Shown here piece by piece: positions 6,748-14,487 of a stretch of 40,916 nucleotides of DNA (positions are counted from its first letter, which is position 1; every line of letters starts with the position of its first letter). The translations under genes and the position numbers were made by a program. Under the pieces are notes generated by a model. That model worked only from the letters and a program-made list of their open reading frames with translations. It was not told the origin of the DNA and made no database searches. Origin of the DNA: an uncultured Oscillospiraceae bacterium (GTDB lineage: Bacteria; Bacillota; Clostridia; Oscillospirales; Oscillospiraceae); the NCBI GenBank assembly GCA_947627285.1, contig CANQVL010000023.1, positions 1-40,916 of the forward strand, given 5' to 3'.

Positions 6748-7149
6748 TCAGTTTTTGGGGTTGACTATGTCGCGCCAGTCGAGCATACCGTCCTTCAAAC
6801 CGCGTATAAGCACCTCCGCGGTTGCCACATTGGTGGCAAAGGGCACGTTCTGCTGGTCGCAGAGCCTGCCAATCTTGTTGGTGGACGCCATGGCGCGCGG
6901 GTCGGTGGGGTCGGAGAAGAACAGCACCAGATCCAGCTCGTTGTAAGCGAGCCTCGCCGCCATCTGCTGGTCCCCGCCCTGGTCGCAGGAGAGGTACAGG
7001 TCAATGGGCAGCCCCGTCGCCTCCTTCACAAGTCTTCCGGTGGTGTTTGTGGCGCAAATAGAGTGAGCCGAGAGGATCCCGCAGTAGGCGATGCAAAACT
7101 GCACCATCAGTTCCTTTTTCCTGTCGTGTGCCATAAGCGCGATATTCAT
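6748..7149 (-). CDS. mgsA: Methylglyoxal synthase (divergent)
   Basis: 133 residues, close to the family length of about 130-150. The enzyme converts dihydroxyacetone phosphate to methylglyoxal and phosphate, a bypass of lower glycolysis when phosphate is short. Conserved features: IALMAHDRKK (His8, Asp9; equivalent to His19/Asp20 of E. coli), ATNTTGRL (phosphate contacts), GGDQQ with the catalytic Asp60, and ATNVATAEVLI. Odd point: the segment after FFSDP reads TDPRAMASTNK and lacks the PHDPD stretch carrying His98 and Asp101 in E. coli, so the active site is altered. It lies between minD and hisS on the same strand. Confidence 0.85.
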   Translation of the reverse strand: MNIALMAHDRKKELMVQFCIAYCGILSAHSICATNTTGRLVKEATGLPIDLYLSCDQGGDQQMAARLAYNELDLVLFFSDPTDPRAMASTNKIGRLCDQQNVPFATNVATAEVLIRGLKDGMLDWRDIVNPKN

Positions 7150-7191
7150 ACCGTCACCAACCTTTATAAAATAAATAATAATGTTTTGTCC

Positions 7192-7929
7192 CTAAATTTT
7201 TGAAAGCTTGATTTTTTCGCCGGCAAGCCTTCCGGCTATGCTCTTAAACTGCCCCCAGGCGCGCTTCGCGCCGTAGGAGATAAGCGGAACCTGCAAATTA
7301 CCCGCCTCGGAGACGCTGCCGTCCTCGCTGACCACCCCGATGAGCTGAGCGCCCACGGAATCTATCACGTCGTCCAGCGACCGGCGGAGCCTCCTGTATT
7401 CCCCGGGGCTCACCCGGTTCACAATGAGCCGGAGCCTTGTTACTCCCATCGCCCGAAGCTCCGAGGCGGCGCGCTGTCCGTCCCGAAGGCACGTAAGGTC
7501 CCCCGTGGCGACTATGATCGCCATGTCAGCGGCGGAGGCGGCAAGGCGAAAGCCCGCGCCTATCCCGGCGGGGGAGTCCAGAAGAATGTAATCGAAGCTC
7601 TCCCTGTACCCGTCGATGAGCGCCTTAAAAGCCCCGCTGTCGGCGGCGGGCAGCTTGTCCACGGGGGCGGAGAGGAGGTATAGGCCCGGAAGCCTCGGGT
7701 GCTCAGCAACAGCGTCGGAGGCGCTTATCCTGCCCTCCAGCACGTCCGCGTAATCCCACAGCACGCCCTCCGCCATGCCCAGCGTCAGATCCAGGTTCCT
7801 GAGCGCCGCGTCGCAGTCCACGCACAGCGTCCTGTGCCCCATGCGCGCCAGAAACGAGCCGATGGCGGCGGTACACGCGGTCTTTCCCGTGCCGCCCTTT
7901 CCCGAGGTTATCAAAATAGATGTACCCAT
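7192..7929 (-). CDS. minD: MinD-type septum-site ATPase
   Basis: 245 residues from ATG 7929 (GGGAG 5 nt upstream; an earlier in-frame ATG at 7941 lacks a site). The deviant Walker A ILITSGKGGTGKT with the signature lysine opens the protein, followed by VDCDAALRNLDLTLG (switch I/A' region) and YILLDSPAGIG (Walker B), as in MinD/ParA ATPases. The C-terminal RLAGEKIKLSKI resembles a short amphipathic membrane-targeting helix. MinD places the division septum by moving on the membrane with MinC (and MinE or DivIVA). minC and minE are not next to it here. It has its own promoter (7947-7975) although it follows the mre/mrdA genes on the same strand. Confidence 0.82.
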   Translation of the reverse strand: MGTSILITSGKGGTGKTACTAAIGSFLARMGHRTLCVDCDAALRNLDLTLGMAEGVLWDYADVLEGRISASDAVAEHPRLPGLYLLSAPVDKLPAADSGAFKALIDGYRESFDYILLDSPAGIGAGFRLAASAADMAIIVATGDLTCLRDGQRAASELRAMGVTRLRLIVNRVSPGEYRRLRRSLDDVIDSVGAQLIGVVSEDGSVSEAGNLQVPLISYGAKRAWGQFKSIAGRLAGEKIKLSKI

Positions 7930-7946
7930 ACATACTCCCATTAAGA

Positions 7947-7975
7947 ATTATATATGAAGCCTGACATTTTTGCAA
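7947..7975 (-). promoter_or_regulatory. Promoter for minD
   Basis: On the minus strand TTGCAA (7975-7970), a 17-bp spacer and TATAAT (7952-7947) lie about 18 nt before ATG 7929. The surrounding 130 bp are AT-rich, unlike the genes on either side. Upstream at 8012-8030 a small hairpin (TTGCAG/CTGCAA) follows the end of mrdA. Confidence 0.75.
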
Positions 7976-8075
7976 TATGAATAAACAAATATCTTATTCA
8001 AAATTCGGATATTTGCAGGAAAAAACTGCAAAACATCACCGAAAAAACGGAAATTTTCAACATTTTTGCAGGAAA

Positions 8076-10217
8076 TCATTTAAGAAGCGTCTCGTCCGTT
8101 GAGACACTCTGGCTCGCGCGGGAGGCTGAGCCGGAAAAATAGGCGTCCATCATGTCCCGCGCGATGGTAATGAGCGAGGAGCCGGAGCCGCCCTTCTCCA
8201 CCACCACGGCGATGGCGATCTGCGGGTCGTCGGCGGGGGCGTAGCAGACAAATACGCCGTCGTTCATTGAGGAATTGGCGGACTGCACGGTGCCGGTCTT
8301 TGCCGCCACGGGCACCTGGTAGTTGGAAAGCGCGGATTTCGCCGTGCCCTCGGTCGCCACCGCCCTCATGCCCCTCTGGAGCACCGGGATGTACCCGCCC
8401 GTGTCCTCGATCACGCTCTTGACCTGGGGCGTGTTTTTCAAAATGAGGTCCGAGTAGTCAAAGCTTACGATGTTGCGGAGCACCGTCACCTTGTTCAGCG
8501 TCCCGCCGTTGGCGATGGTGGAGACGTAATTTGCCAGCTGTACCGGGGTGAACTCGTTGTAGCCCTGCCCGATGGAGGCGAGTATGGTGTCAGCCGCCCA
8601 CCAGCCCTCGTTTTTGAGCTCCATTTTCAGCTCCCTGGACGCCACCCAGCCCGCGTTGTCGCCTATCTCTATGCCCGTGTGGTCGCCGAAGCCGAAGAGA
8701 CGCGCGGCGGCGGATAAGCGGTTTATGCCTATCCTGTCGCCTATGGTGTAAAAGAAGAAGTTGCAGGACTGCGCCAGCGCCCCCACCACGTTCAGGTCCC
8801 CGTGGGAGTAGGGGTACACGTAGCACCTGGGGGCGAAGCCGGCGTCGGCGTACTTGGTGAACTCCGAGTCGTCGTGTATTACCGTCTCCGGCGAGATGAA
8901 AAGGTTGCTCAGCGCGGCGTATGCGGTGACCATCTTGAAGGTGGAGCCGGGGTTATACTGCCCGCTGGTCGCCCTGTTGTTCAGGGGGTGGTTCGCGGTG
9001 TCGTTGGCAAGCTGAGAGTAATTTTCGTAGAAGGTTGACAGGTCAAAGGTCGGGTAGCTTGCCAGCGCCAGCACCTCTCCGGTGCTTATGTCCAGCATCA
9101 CCGCCGCGCCCCCGGCGGCAAGCTCCGGCTCCTGGTATCTCTCGTTCTCCGCCGTCTCCGCCTCCGCCTGGGCTATGCGCTCCGCGTTCATGGCGGCGAT
9201 CCTCGTCGCCAGCGCGTTTTCCGTGGCGGCCTGGAGGCTTATGTCGATGGTGAGGTACACGTTGTCCCCCGCCAGCGCGGGCGAGTTTTCCACCACGTCC
9301 ACCACCGCGCCGGAGGCGTCCCGGTAGGTGGTGACGGACCCGGGAGTGCCGTGCAGATACTCCTCAAACGCCGCCTCCGCCCCCGTCTGACCCACCTGGG
9401 AGTTCAGGGGATAGCCGAGCTCCTTGTATTTGTCGTCGTATTGCGCCCTCGTCATCGCGCCCACATAGCCCAAAAGGTGCGCGCCGTAATCCGTGTGGTA
9501 CTCCCTTGTGGAGCGGGTGCTTATGGACACGCTGGGCAGAGCCTGCTCGGAGATGTAGCTCACCAGCTCCTCCGGTATGTCCCTGGCGAAGACGTAGTCC
9601 GCCGTCATCGCCACAACCTGTATCTCCAGCCCGTAGCGCACGCCGATTATCTTCCTTGCGTCCTCGGCGGTGACGGTGTAATCTATCTTGTAGTGCTCCC
9701 TCATCCAGGATATGAGCTGTGTCGCCGATATGCCGGGATTGTCCGGGTCGTCGATGGAGACGGTATAATCAAAATACGACTCCAGGGAATTTTTGAAGTA
9801 GGCGAAATACTTGCTCAGCTGGCTTTTCTGGGTGCTCGTGGCGTATGCGTCGAACTCAAAGGGCGCGGTTTTGGTCACGGGGAAGGTGTCGGTATACTCC
9901 ACGCCCCACCGCTCCGCCGCGCGTATGAGCTTCAGCACCGTCCCGTTGGGGTCCTCCTCCTTCAAAAGCTGGTCCCGGGAGATGCGCACGTCCCTCACCG
10001 TCCTGTCGGAGACAAGGAGCGTCCCGTTCCTGTCCAGAAGCGACCCCCTGGCGGCGCTGACCGTCACCGTCGTCGCCACGGTGTCCTGGGTGTCGTCCTC
10101 CAGCGCCTGCACGTCCAGCGCCTCGATCCTGTACAGCGTCAGCCCGTATACGGACAGCAGCAGCGCCATCACCAGGGCAAGAACTATAAGCCTCGATTTT
10201 TTGATGTATTTTTCCAT
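8076..10217 (-). CDS. mrdA: Penicillin-binding protein 2, elongation transpeptidase
   Basis: 713 residues. One N-terminal transmembrane helix (about 9-30, LIVLALVMALLLSVYGLTLY) anchors an extracytoplasmic class B PBP. The dimerisation/pedestal region starts ARGSLLDRNGTLL; the transpeptidase domain carries the three catalytic motifs SxxK (Ser425-T-F-Lys428), SxN (Ser484-C-Asn486) and KTGT (from Lys640). It cross-links peptidoglycan in the elongasome with RodA/MreBCD and is the target of beta-lactams such as mecillinam. It is downstream of mreC-mreD with a 27-nt gap. About 100 residues near the N-terminus show a Clostridia-style insertion compared with E. coli PBP2 (inference). No rodA is adjacent. 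Confidence 0.93.
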   Translation of the reverse strand: MEKYIKKSRLIVLALVMALLLSVYGLTLYRIEALDVQALEDDTQDTVATTVTVSAARGSLLDRNGTLLVSDRTVRDVRISRDQLLKEEDPNGTVLKLIRAAERWGVEYTDTFPVTKTAPFEFDAYATSTQKSQLSKYFAYFKNSLESYFDYTVSIDDPDNPGISATQLISWMREHYKIDYTVTAEDARKIIGVRYGLEIQVVAMTADYVFARDIPEELVSYISEQALPSVSISTRSTREYHTDYGAHLLGYVGAMTRAQYDDKYKELGYPLNSQVGQTGAEAAFEEYLHGTPGSVTTYRDASGAVVDVVENSPALAGDNVYLTIDISLQAATENALATRIAAMNAERIAQAEAETAENERYQEPELAAGGAAVMLDISTGEVLALASYPTFDLSTFYENYSQLANDTANHPLNNRATSGQYNPGSTFKMVTAYAALSNLFISPETVIHDDSEFTKYADAGFAPRCYVYPYSHGDLNVVGALAQSCNFFFYTIGDRIGINRLSAAARLFGFGDHTGIEIGDNAGWVASRELKMELKNEGWWAADTILASIGQGYNEFTPVQLANYVSTIANGGTLNKVTVLRNIVSFDYSDLILKNTPQVKSVIEDTGGYIPVLQRGMRAVATEGTAKSALSNYQVPVAAKTGTVQSANSSMNDGVFVCYAPADDPQIAIAVVVEKGGSGSSLITIARDMMDAYFSGSASRASQSVSTDETLLK

Positions 10218-10244
10218 TAAACCACCGTTACCTTTTTCCGCGCC

Positions 10245-10745
10245 TCAGATCACACGGCTCAAAAACCTGGAAATATAATATATGGGGAGGGCGAACACCA
10301 GCGTGTAAACGCACTGGTCCGCCGCTATCCCCGCCGTCAGCGCCACGGGAGCACCCCGCAGTATCACCGGCGCGAGCACCTGGAAGGCGGAGCATATCAA
10401 AAGCTGTAGCGCCGCGCACACCAGGAACGACGGGAACCCCTGCACCAGAACCGTATCCGAAAGAAGCCCTATGATAAGCCCCGTGAGCGTGAGGAGAAGC
10501 GTGAACTCCACCGTCAGCTGATTGCAGGCAAGGTCCATCAGTATTCCGGCAAAGAGCCCGAAAAGCCCGCCGCCGAAGGAGCCCAAAAACAGCGCCATTC
10601 CCGCCGCCGCCAACGGCAGTAAAAGCGGTTTTACCCCAAAAAGCGTGATGTGCGTGAACACCGTGGACTGGAGGATATAGAGAAGCAGTATATACGGCGC
10701 CAGTATCAGCGCCTTTATGAGCGTCACATTCTTCCGCTTAGTCAT
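10245..10745 (-). CDS. mreD: Rod shape-determining protein MreD
   Basis: 166 residues, almost wholly hydrophobic with five or six predicted membrane helices (for example LILAPYILLLYILQSTVFTH and LLPLAAAGMALFLGSFGGGL) and the family segment GILMDLACNQL near the middle. MreD is the polytopic membrane member of the MreBCD elongation complex and has little sequence conservation, so the call depends on topology plus position: 9 nt after mreC and 27 nt before mrdA. mreB is not in the window. Confidence 0.88.
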   Translation of the reverse strand: MTKRKNVTLIKALILAPYILLLYILQSTVFTHITLFGVKPLLLPLAAAGMALFLGSFGGGLFGLFAGILMDLACNQLTVEFTLLLTLTGLIIGLLSDTVLVQGFPSFLVCAALQLLICSAFQVLAPVILRGAPVALTAGIAADQCVYTLVFALPIYYISRFLSRVI

Positions 10746-10754
10746 GCCGCCGCC

Positions 10755-11597
10755 TCACTCGCTCACCGCGAAATCGGTTATCACGTAGGCGTGGGCAAGC
10801 CCCGTCAGGTCCGCCGAGGGCTCCACCACGGCGTATGGGTCAAGCCCGGAGGAGCTGACGCCGATGCCCGAGATGGTGCCTATCACCAGCCCCGCCGGGT
10901 AGACCCCGCCGGAGCCGGAGGTGACCACCGTGTTCCCGATTATCACGTTGCTGTCGCCGGAGATGTAGGAGAGCTTCAAATTTCTGTCCCGGAAGAGCTC
11001 AAAATCCCCCGAGGCGACGCCCGTCTCGTCCGTCTCGTAAATCACCGCCCCCACGCTCATGGTGGTGTCGGCTATGGTGGTGACCACGCTGGAGGTGCCG
11101 GTCACCTCCGTGACCTGCCCCACCAGGTAGCCGTTTTCGTTGACCACCGGGTCGTAAAGCTCCACGCCGTTGGCGGAGCCCTTGCTTATGGTGAAGGAGG
11201 AGGAGAAGTTGGAGGCCGTCCAGGAGATCACCGTCGCCGGCTCCATCACCAGGTCCTCGTGCCTCTCCGCGAAGCCCAGAAGCGCCCTGAGCCGCTCGTT
11301 TTCGTCGCTTATCTCCGTGTACTCCCTGTACTCCTGCTCAAGCTCAGCTATCCTCGCCCGCAGGCGCGCGTTCTCCGCCTCGGCCTCGTCGTAGCGGTAG
11401 ATGTAGTTGTATGTCCGCTCAAGCGTTGCCACAAGGCTCGTCATGGCGCTTTTGATGGGCTTGAAAAACGGCTCGGACAGCAGGGCGGCAAACCCCGCGT
11501 GCCCGCTTGAAAGCGCCACCGACACCGCGGCGGCTATCGCCACCAGCAGCGCCGCCCCGGCGATGTATATTCCCTTTCCGGATCTTAATGATTTCAA
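10755..11597 (-). CDS. mreC: Rod shape-determining protein MreC
   Basis: 280 residues. The start is TTG at 11597-11595, whose TTGA overlaps the stop of maf by 4 bp; GGGTG lies about 8 nt upstream. One N-terminal transmembrane helix (IYIAGAALLVAIAAAVSVAL, about 10-30), a coiled coil (about 68-110, with EAENARLRARIAELEQEYRE and DENERLRALLGF), then the beta-rich periplasmic-type MreC domain with VVNENGYLVGQV and VITSGSGGVYPAGLVIGTI-like segments. MreC bridges the MreB filament and PBP2. Order maf-mreC-mreD-mrdA is the standard Firmicutes arrangement. Confidence 0.92.
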   Translation of the reverse strand: MKSLRSGKGIYIAGAALLVAIAAAVSVALSSGHAGFAALLSEPFFKPIKSAMTSLVATLERTYNYIYRYDEAEAENARLRARIAELEQEYREYTEISDENERLRALLGFAERHEDLVMEPATVISWTASNFSSSFTISKGSANGVELYDPVVNENGYLVGQVTEVTGTSSVVTTIADTTMSVGAVIYETDETGVASGDFELFRDRNLKLSYISGDSNVIIGNTVVTSGSGGVYPAGLVIGTISGIGVSSSGLDPYAVVEPSADLTGLAHAYVITDFAVSE

Positions 11598-12181
11598 GTG
11601 TTTTCACCCTTTTGAAAAACGTTGAACCCCACTTTTTTGAGCATCCGCGCCAGCGTTGACACCGGCAGACCCACAACGCTGCCGTAGTCCCCGCGTATGC
11701 CGCTGACCAGCATCGCGCCCAGCCCCTGTATCCCGTAGGCGCCCGCCTTGTCCATTGGCTCGCCGGTGGATACGTACCAGTCTATCTCGCCGTCCGTGAG
11801 CTTCCTGAACCTCACGTATGTGACGCGGCTGGATACAAGCCTTACTTTGCCCCGCAGAACCGCCACGCCCGTTATGACCCGGTGCTCCCTTCCCGAAAGC
11901 GCCCGGAGCATACGCTTTGCGTCCTCCGCGTCCTTGGGCTTGCCCAGCGGCGCGCCGTCAAGGAACACCAGCGTGTCCGCCCCGATGACGATGTCGTCCT
12001 CCCCGGCCCCGGCGAAAACGTCCAGCGCCTTCCCCAGGGCTATCCTCTCCACAGCGTCCCGGACGCGGGCGGAGAAGTCGTACGGCTCCTCGCGCCGGGA
12101 GGGGCGCGCATCAAATCCCGTTATGCCCATTCCCCGCAGGAGCTCGCTCCTGCGCGGAGAGGCGGAAGCCAGAATGATCAT
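11594..12181 (-). CDS. maf: Maf-family nucleoside triphosphate pyrophosphatase
   Basis: 195 residues, the normal length. The N-terminal signature ILASASPRRSELL and internal GADTLVFLDGAPLGKPKDAE mark the Maf/HAM1-like fold that hydrolyses non-canonical or methylated NTPs (dTTP/UTP type) to monophosphates; members near mre genes have been linked to septum/division control. The C-terminal AGAYGIQGLGAMLVSGIRGD and YGSVVGLPV are also family hallmarks. It begins 10 nt after the U32 gene ends and overlaps the mreC start by 4 bp, so translation is probably coupled. Confidence 0.94.
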   Translation of the reverse strand: MIILASASPRRSELLRGMGITGFDARPSRREEPYDFSARVRDAVERIALGKALDVFAGAGEDDIVIGADTLVFLDGAPLGKPKDAEDAKRMLRALSGREHRVITGVAVLRGKVRLVSSRVTYVRFRKLTDGEIDWYVSTGEPMDKAGAYGIQGLGAMLVSGIRGDYGSVVGLPVSTLARMLKKVGFNVFQKGENT

Positions 12182-12191
12182 TCCAAAATCC

Positions 12192-14261
12192 TCAAAATTT
12201 CCCGTAGGTCGTGCTCACCGGCTCAAAGGTCCCCATATCCAGGTACCTCTCGCACACGCCCACGCACTCTCTGGCGTTCTCCGTGGTGAAGGCGAGCCTC
12301 ACGCCCCAGAGCCCCGCTGTCATGTACTCCTTCGCCCTTCGCAGAAGGTGGAGCTTTTCGGCGCTCCAAAGGGTGTTCCCGCAGTCGAAGCCCCTTGTGA
12401 CGGGGCAGAGGAAGCCGCTGCTGTCGGGGAAGCCCAAAAAGCTGTCGCAGGAGCAAACCCCCGTCCGCGCCCGTATGAGGCACCCGGCGGTGCTCATCAA
12501 CGGCATCCGCCCGTATACCACAAGCTCCGTGTCCAGGTATTTCTTCAGGCTCTTCACCCTGGCGCTTGTCAGATCCTCCGCCAGCGCCGCCGACTTCAGC
12601 CCCAGCCCCAGGAGCACCGCCAGCGTGCCGGAGTTTTTCACCCTCAGCGCCGTGTCGCCCCGGACCTCAAAGCCCATTTTTCGGGCGTAAACTATGTGCC
12701 CCGGATCCCCCACGGAAACCTGGGTTATCCCCAGCTGCCGCGCCTTGAGCAAAAGCTCCGTGACGCGCCCCAGCTGCGCGCTTGTTATCACCGCCGGCAG
12801 ACGCGGGCAGACGGAAATGTCCCGGCTGTCAAGGAACCCCTCCAGCCGCTTGTCCCCGCTGACGGCCTCCTCCAGAGGCAGGTACACCACCGGCGGGGCG
12901 AGTGCGAGGAGCCCGTCGGACAGCTGCGCGCACTTCAGCACCGACACCGTCAGCACCGGCGCCTCGGTGGGGGAGGGGACGGCGGGCAGCTCCGGCGAGA
13001 CCTCCTCCGCCCTGGGCTCAAACCCGGTGCGCCTGAGGGTGAGCTCCCGCAAAAGCCTGTCCCTCACGGGCCCCACCTCCTTCGGGTCCAGATATATCCC
13101 CTTTTCAATACTGCACGTCACCCCGTCGCAGCTGTAGGGCGTGCCGCCGGTGTTGAAAAGCTCGGTCCTGAGCATCGCCGGCGTGGTCTCCGTGTGGAAG
13201 GCAAGCTCTGGCGACGCGCCGGAGGCGGAAACCGTGTTCCCCCGGTCGTCGGTAACCGACAGGGTGAAGGGCTTTTCCAGCCTCAGCTCCGCCTCAAAGG
13301 TCACCTTCACCCGCTGGAATTCGTGGTTTAAATAGTTTTTCCTAACCGCCAGGTCAAAGGGCGTGTCCCCCCGCGGCTCCTCTCCCGGAGCCCCGAGCAT
13401 ATCCCCGAATTCCCCGGCGGAAAAATACCCCTCGCTGAAGCCGTCGGAGGGGAACGCCCCCCGCAAAAGCTCCCGGTCCTCCTCCGAGGGCGCGCGCCCC
13501 GTTCCCAGGGCGCGGGAGTATACCCCCGTCACCGCCGCCGCGTACTCCGGGCGCCTGTCCCTGCCGTCAATCCGCAGGGCGGAGACCTTCATCTCCGCAA
13601 GCTCCCCGAGCCTGTCCGCAAGGCACAGATCCCTCATGGCGAGGGGGTGCTTCTCCTTTATCCCGGCGGGGTAATCCCTGAGGCACTGCCTTTGGCAGGG
13701 ACCCGCCGGAGCCCCGGCAAGCGACGCAAGCTTGCACGTCCCGGCATAGGCGGGGCACATGGGCCCGTGTACCGGGTACTCGATCTCGATGGGCGACGAC
13801 TCGCATATCTCCCTCAGCCGCTCCGCTGAAAGCTCCCTCGCCACCGCCACCCTGGTCACTCCCATGGCGGCGCACAGCCTCACCCCGTCCGGGTCGTGTA
13901 TCCCAAGGCTCTCGGCGGCGTGTACCGGCATGGAGGGTATGGCGCGGCGAAGCGCCCAGATGAGCCCCATGTCCCCGGCGATGAGGGCGTCCGCCCCCAT
14001 CCTCGCCGCCCTGCGCCCGTTTTCCAGCGCCAGTGGTATGGCGTCGTCGTTGGGCTCAAAGTCCAGGCATACGTAGACCTTCACGCCCCGCACCCGGCAA
14101 AACTCCGCCGCCCTGCCAAGCTCGTCCTCCGTAAGGTCATAGGGGGCGCGCTTTTCGCCCGTGGAAAAGCTCAGATACACCGCGTCCGCGCCGCTCTGCA
14201 CCGCCGCCGAAACGCCCTCCGCCGAATACGCCGGAGCCAAAAGCTCGGGCCGACCGTCCAT
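12192..14261 (-). CDS. U32 family peptidase / tRNA- or rRNA-hydroxylation-type protein
   Basis: 689 residues from ATG 14261, which follows AAGGAGGGGG at 6 nt; the open frame extends further upstream without a ribosome site. The N-terminal TIM-barrel-like U32 domain starts PELLAPAYSAEGVSAAVQSG and contains the diagnostic VHGPMCPAYAGTC with cysteines 169, 176, 189 and 193 spaced C-x6-C-x12-C-x3-C, a likely Fe-S site. The long C-terminal half is the DUF3656/RlhA-type region. Family members were named collagenase-like peptidases, but characterised ones (TrhP, RlhA) act in RNA hydroxylation with prephenate. Which substrate this one uses cannot be read. It is first gene of the maf-mreCD-mrdA unit. 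Confidence 0.88.
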   Translation of the reverse strand: MDGRPELLAPAYSAEGVSAAVQSGADAVYLSFSTGEKRAPYDLTEDELGRAAEFCRVRGVKVYVCLDFEPNDDAIPLALENGRRAARMGADALIAGDMGLIWALRRAIPSMPVHAAESLGIHDPDGVRLCAAMGVTRVAVARELSAERLREICESSPIEIEYPVHGPMCPAYAGTCKLASLAGAPAGPCQRQCLRDYPAGIKEKHPLAMRDLCLADRLGELAEMKVSALRIDGRDRRPEYAAAVTGVYSRALGTGRAPSEEDRELLRGAFPSDGFSEGYFSAGEFGDMLGAPGEEPRGDTPFDLAVRKNYLNHEFQRVKVTFEAELRLEKPFTLSVTDDRGNTVSASGASPELAFHTETTPAMLRTELFNTGGTPYSCDGVTCSIEKGIYLDPKEVGPVRDRLLRELTLRRTGFEPRAEEVSPELPAVPSPTEAPVLTVSVLKCAQLSDGLLALAPPVVYLPLEEAVSGDKRLEGFLDSRDISVCPRLPAVITSAQLGRVTELLLKARQLGITQVSVGDPGHIVYARKMGFEVRGDTALRVKNSGTLAVLLGLGLKSAALAEDLTSARVKSLKKYLDTELVVYGRMPLMSTAGCLIRARTGVCSCDSFLGFPDSSGFLCPVTRGFDCGNTLWSAEKLHLLRRAKEYMTAGLWGVRLAFTTENARECVGVCERYLDMGTFEPVSTTYGKF

Positions 14262-14318
14262 ACGCCCCCTCCTTTCCAAAAATTGCATATAATTGAGCAT
14301 ACTCGCACAGTTAAAAAC

Positions 14319-14327
14319 ATTATAGCA
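14319..14327 (-). promoter_or_regulatory. Extended -10 promoter for the U32-maf-mre-mrdA unit
   Basis: On the minus strand TGC-TATAAT (14327-14319) is an extended -10 element, about 58 nt before the U32 start codon. A weak -35 (TTTAAT) sits 17 bp further upstream. Confidence 0.6.
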
Positions 14328-14404
14328 CACGCCGCCCCGGAATTAAATCCGTTTTTCCGAAAATTAATAAAAAATTGAAAATATACTTTTTTCGCCCCTC
14401 GCCC

Positions 14405-14433
14405 TTGTATCCCGAAGGATTATTTGATATAAT
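14405..14433 (+). promoter_or_regulatory. Promoter for recJ
   Basis: TTGTAT (14405-14410), 17-bp spacer, TATAAT (14428-14433), about 54 nt before the GTG start at 14488. It is divergent from the U32 promoter; the stretch between them is AT-rich and holds nothing else obvious. Confidence 0.7.
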
Positions 14434-14487
14434 AATCGAATATGAATGTTTCAAATGTTTCATAAATGATTTCGGGAGACAGGAAAA

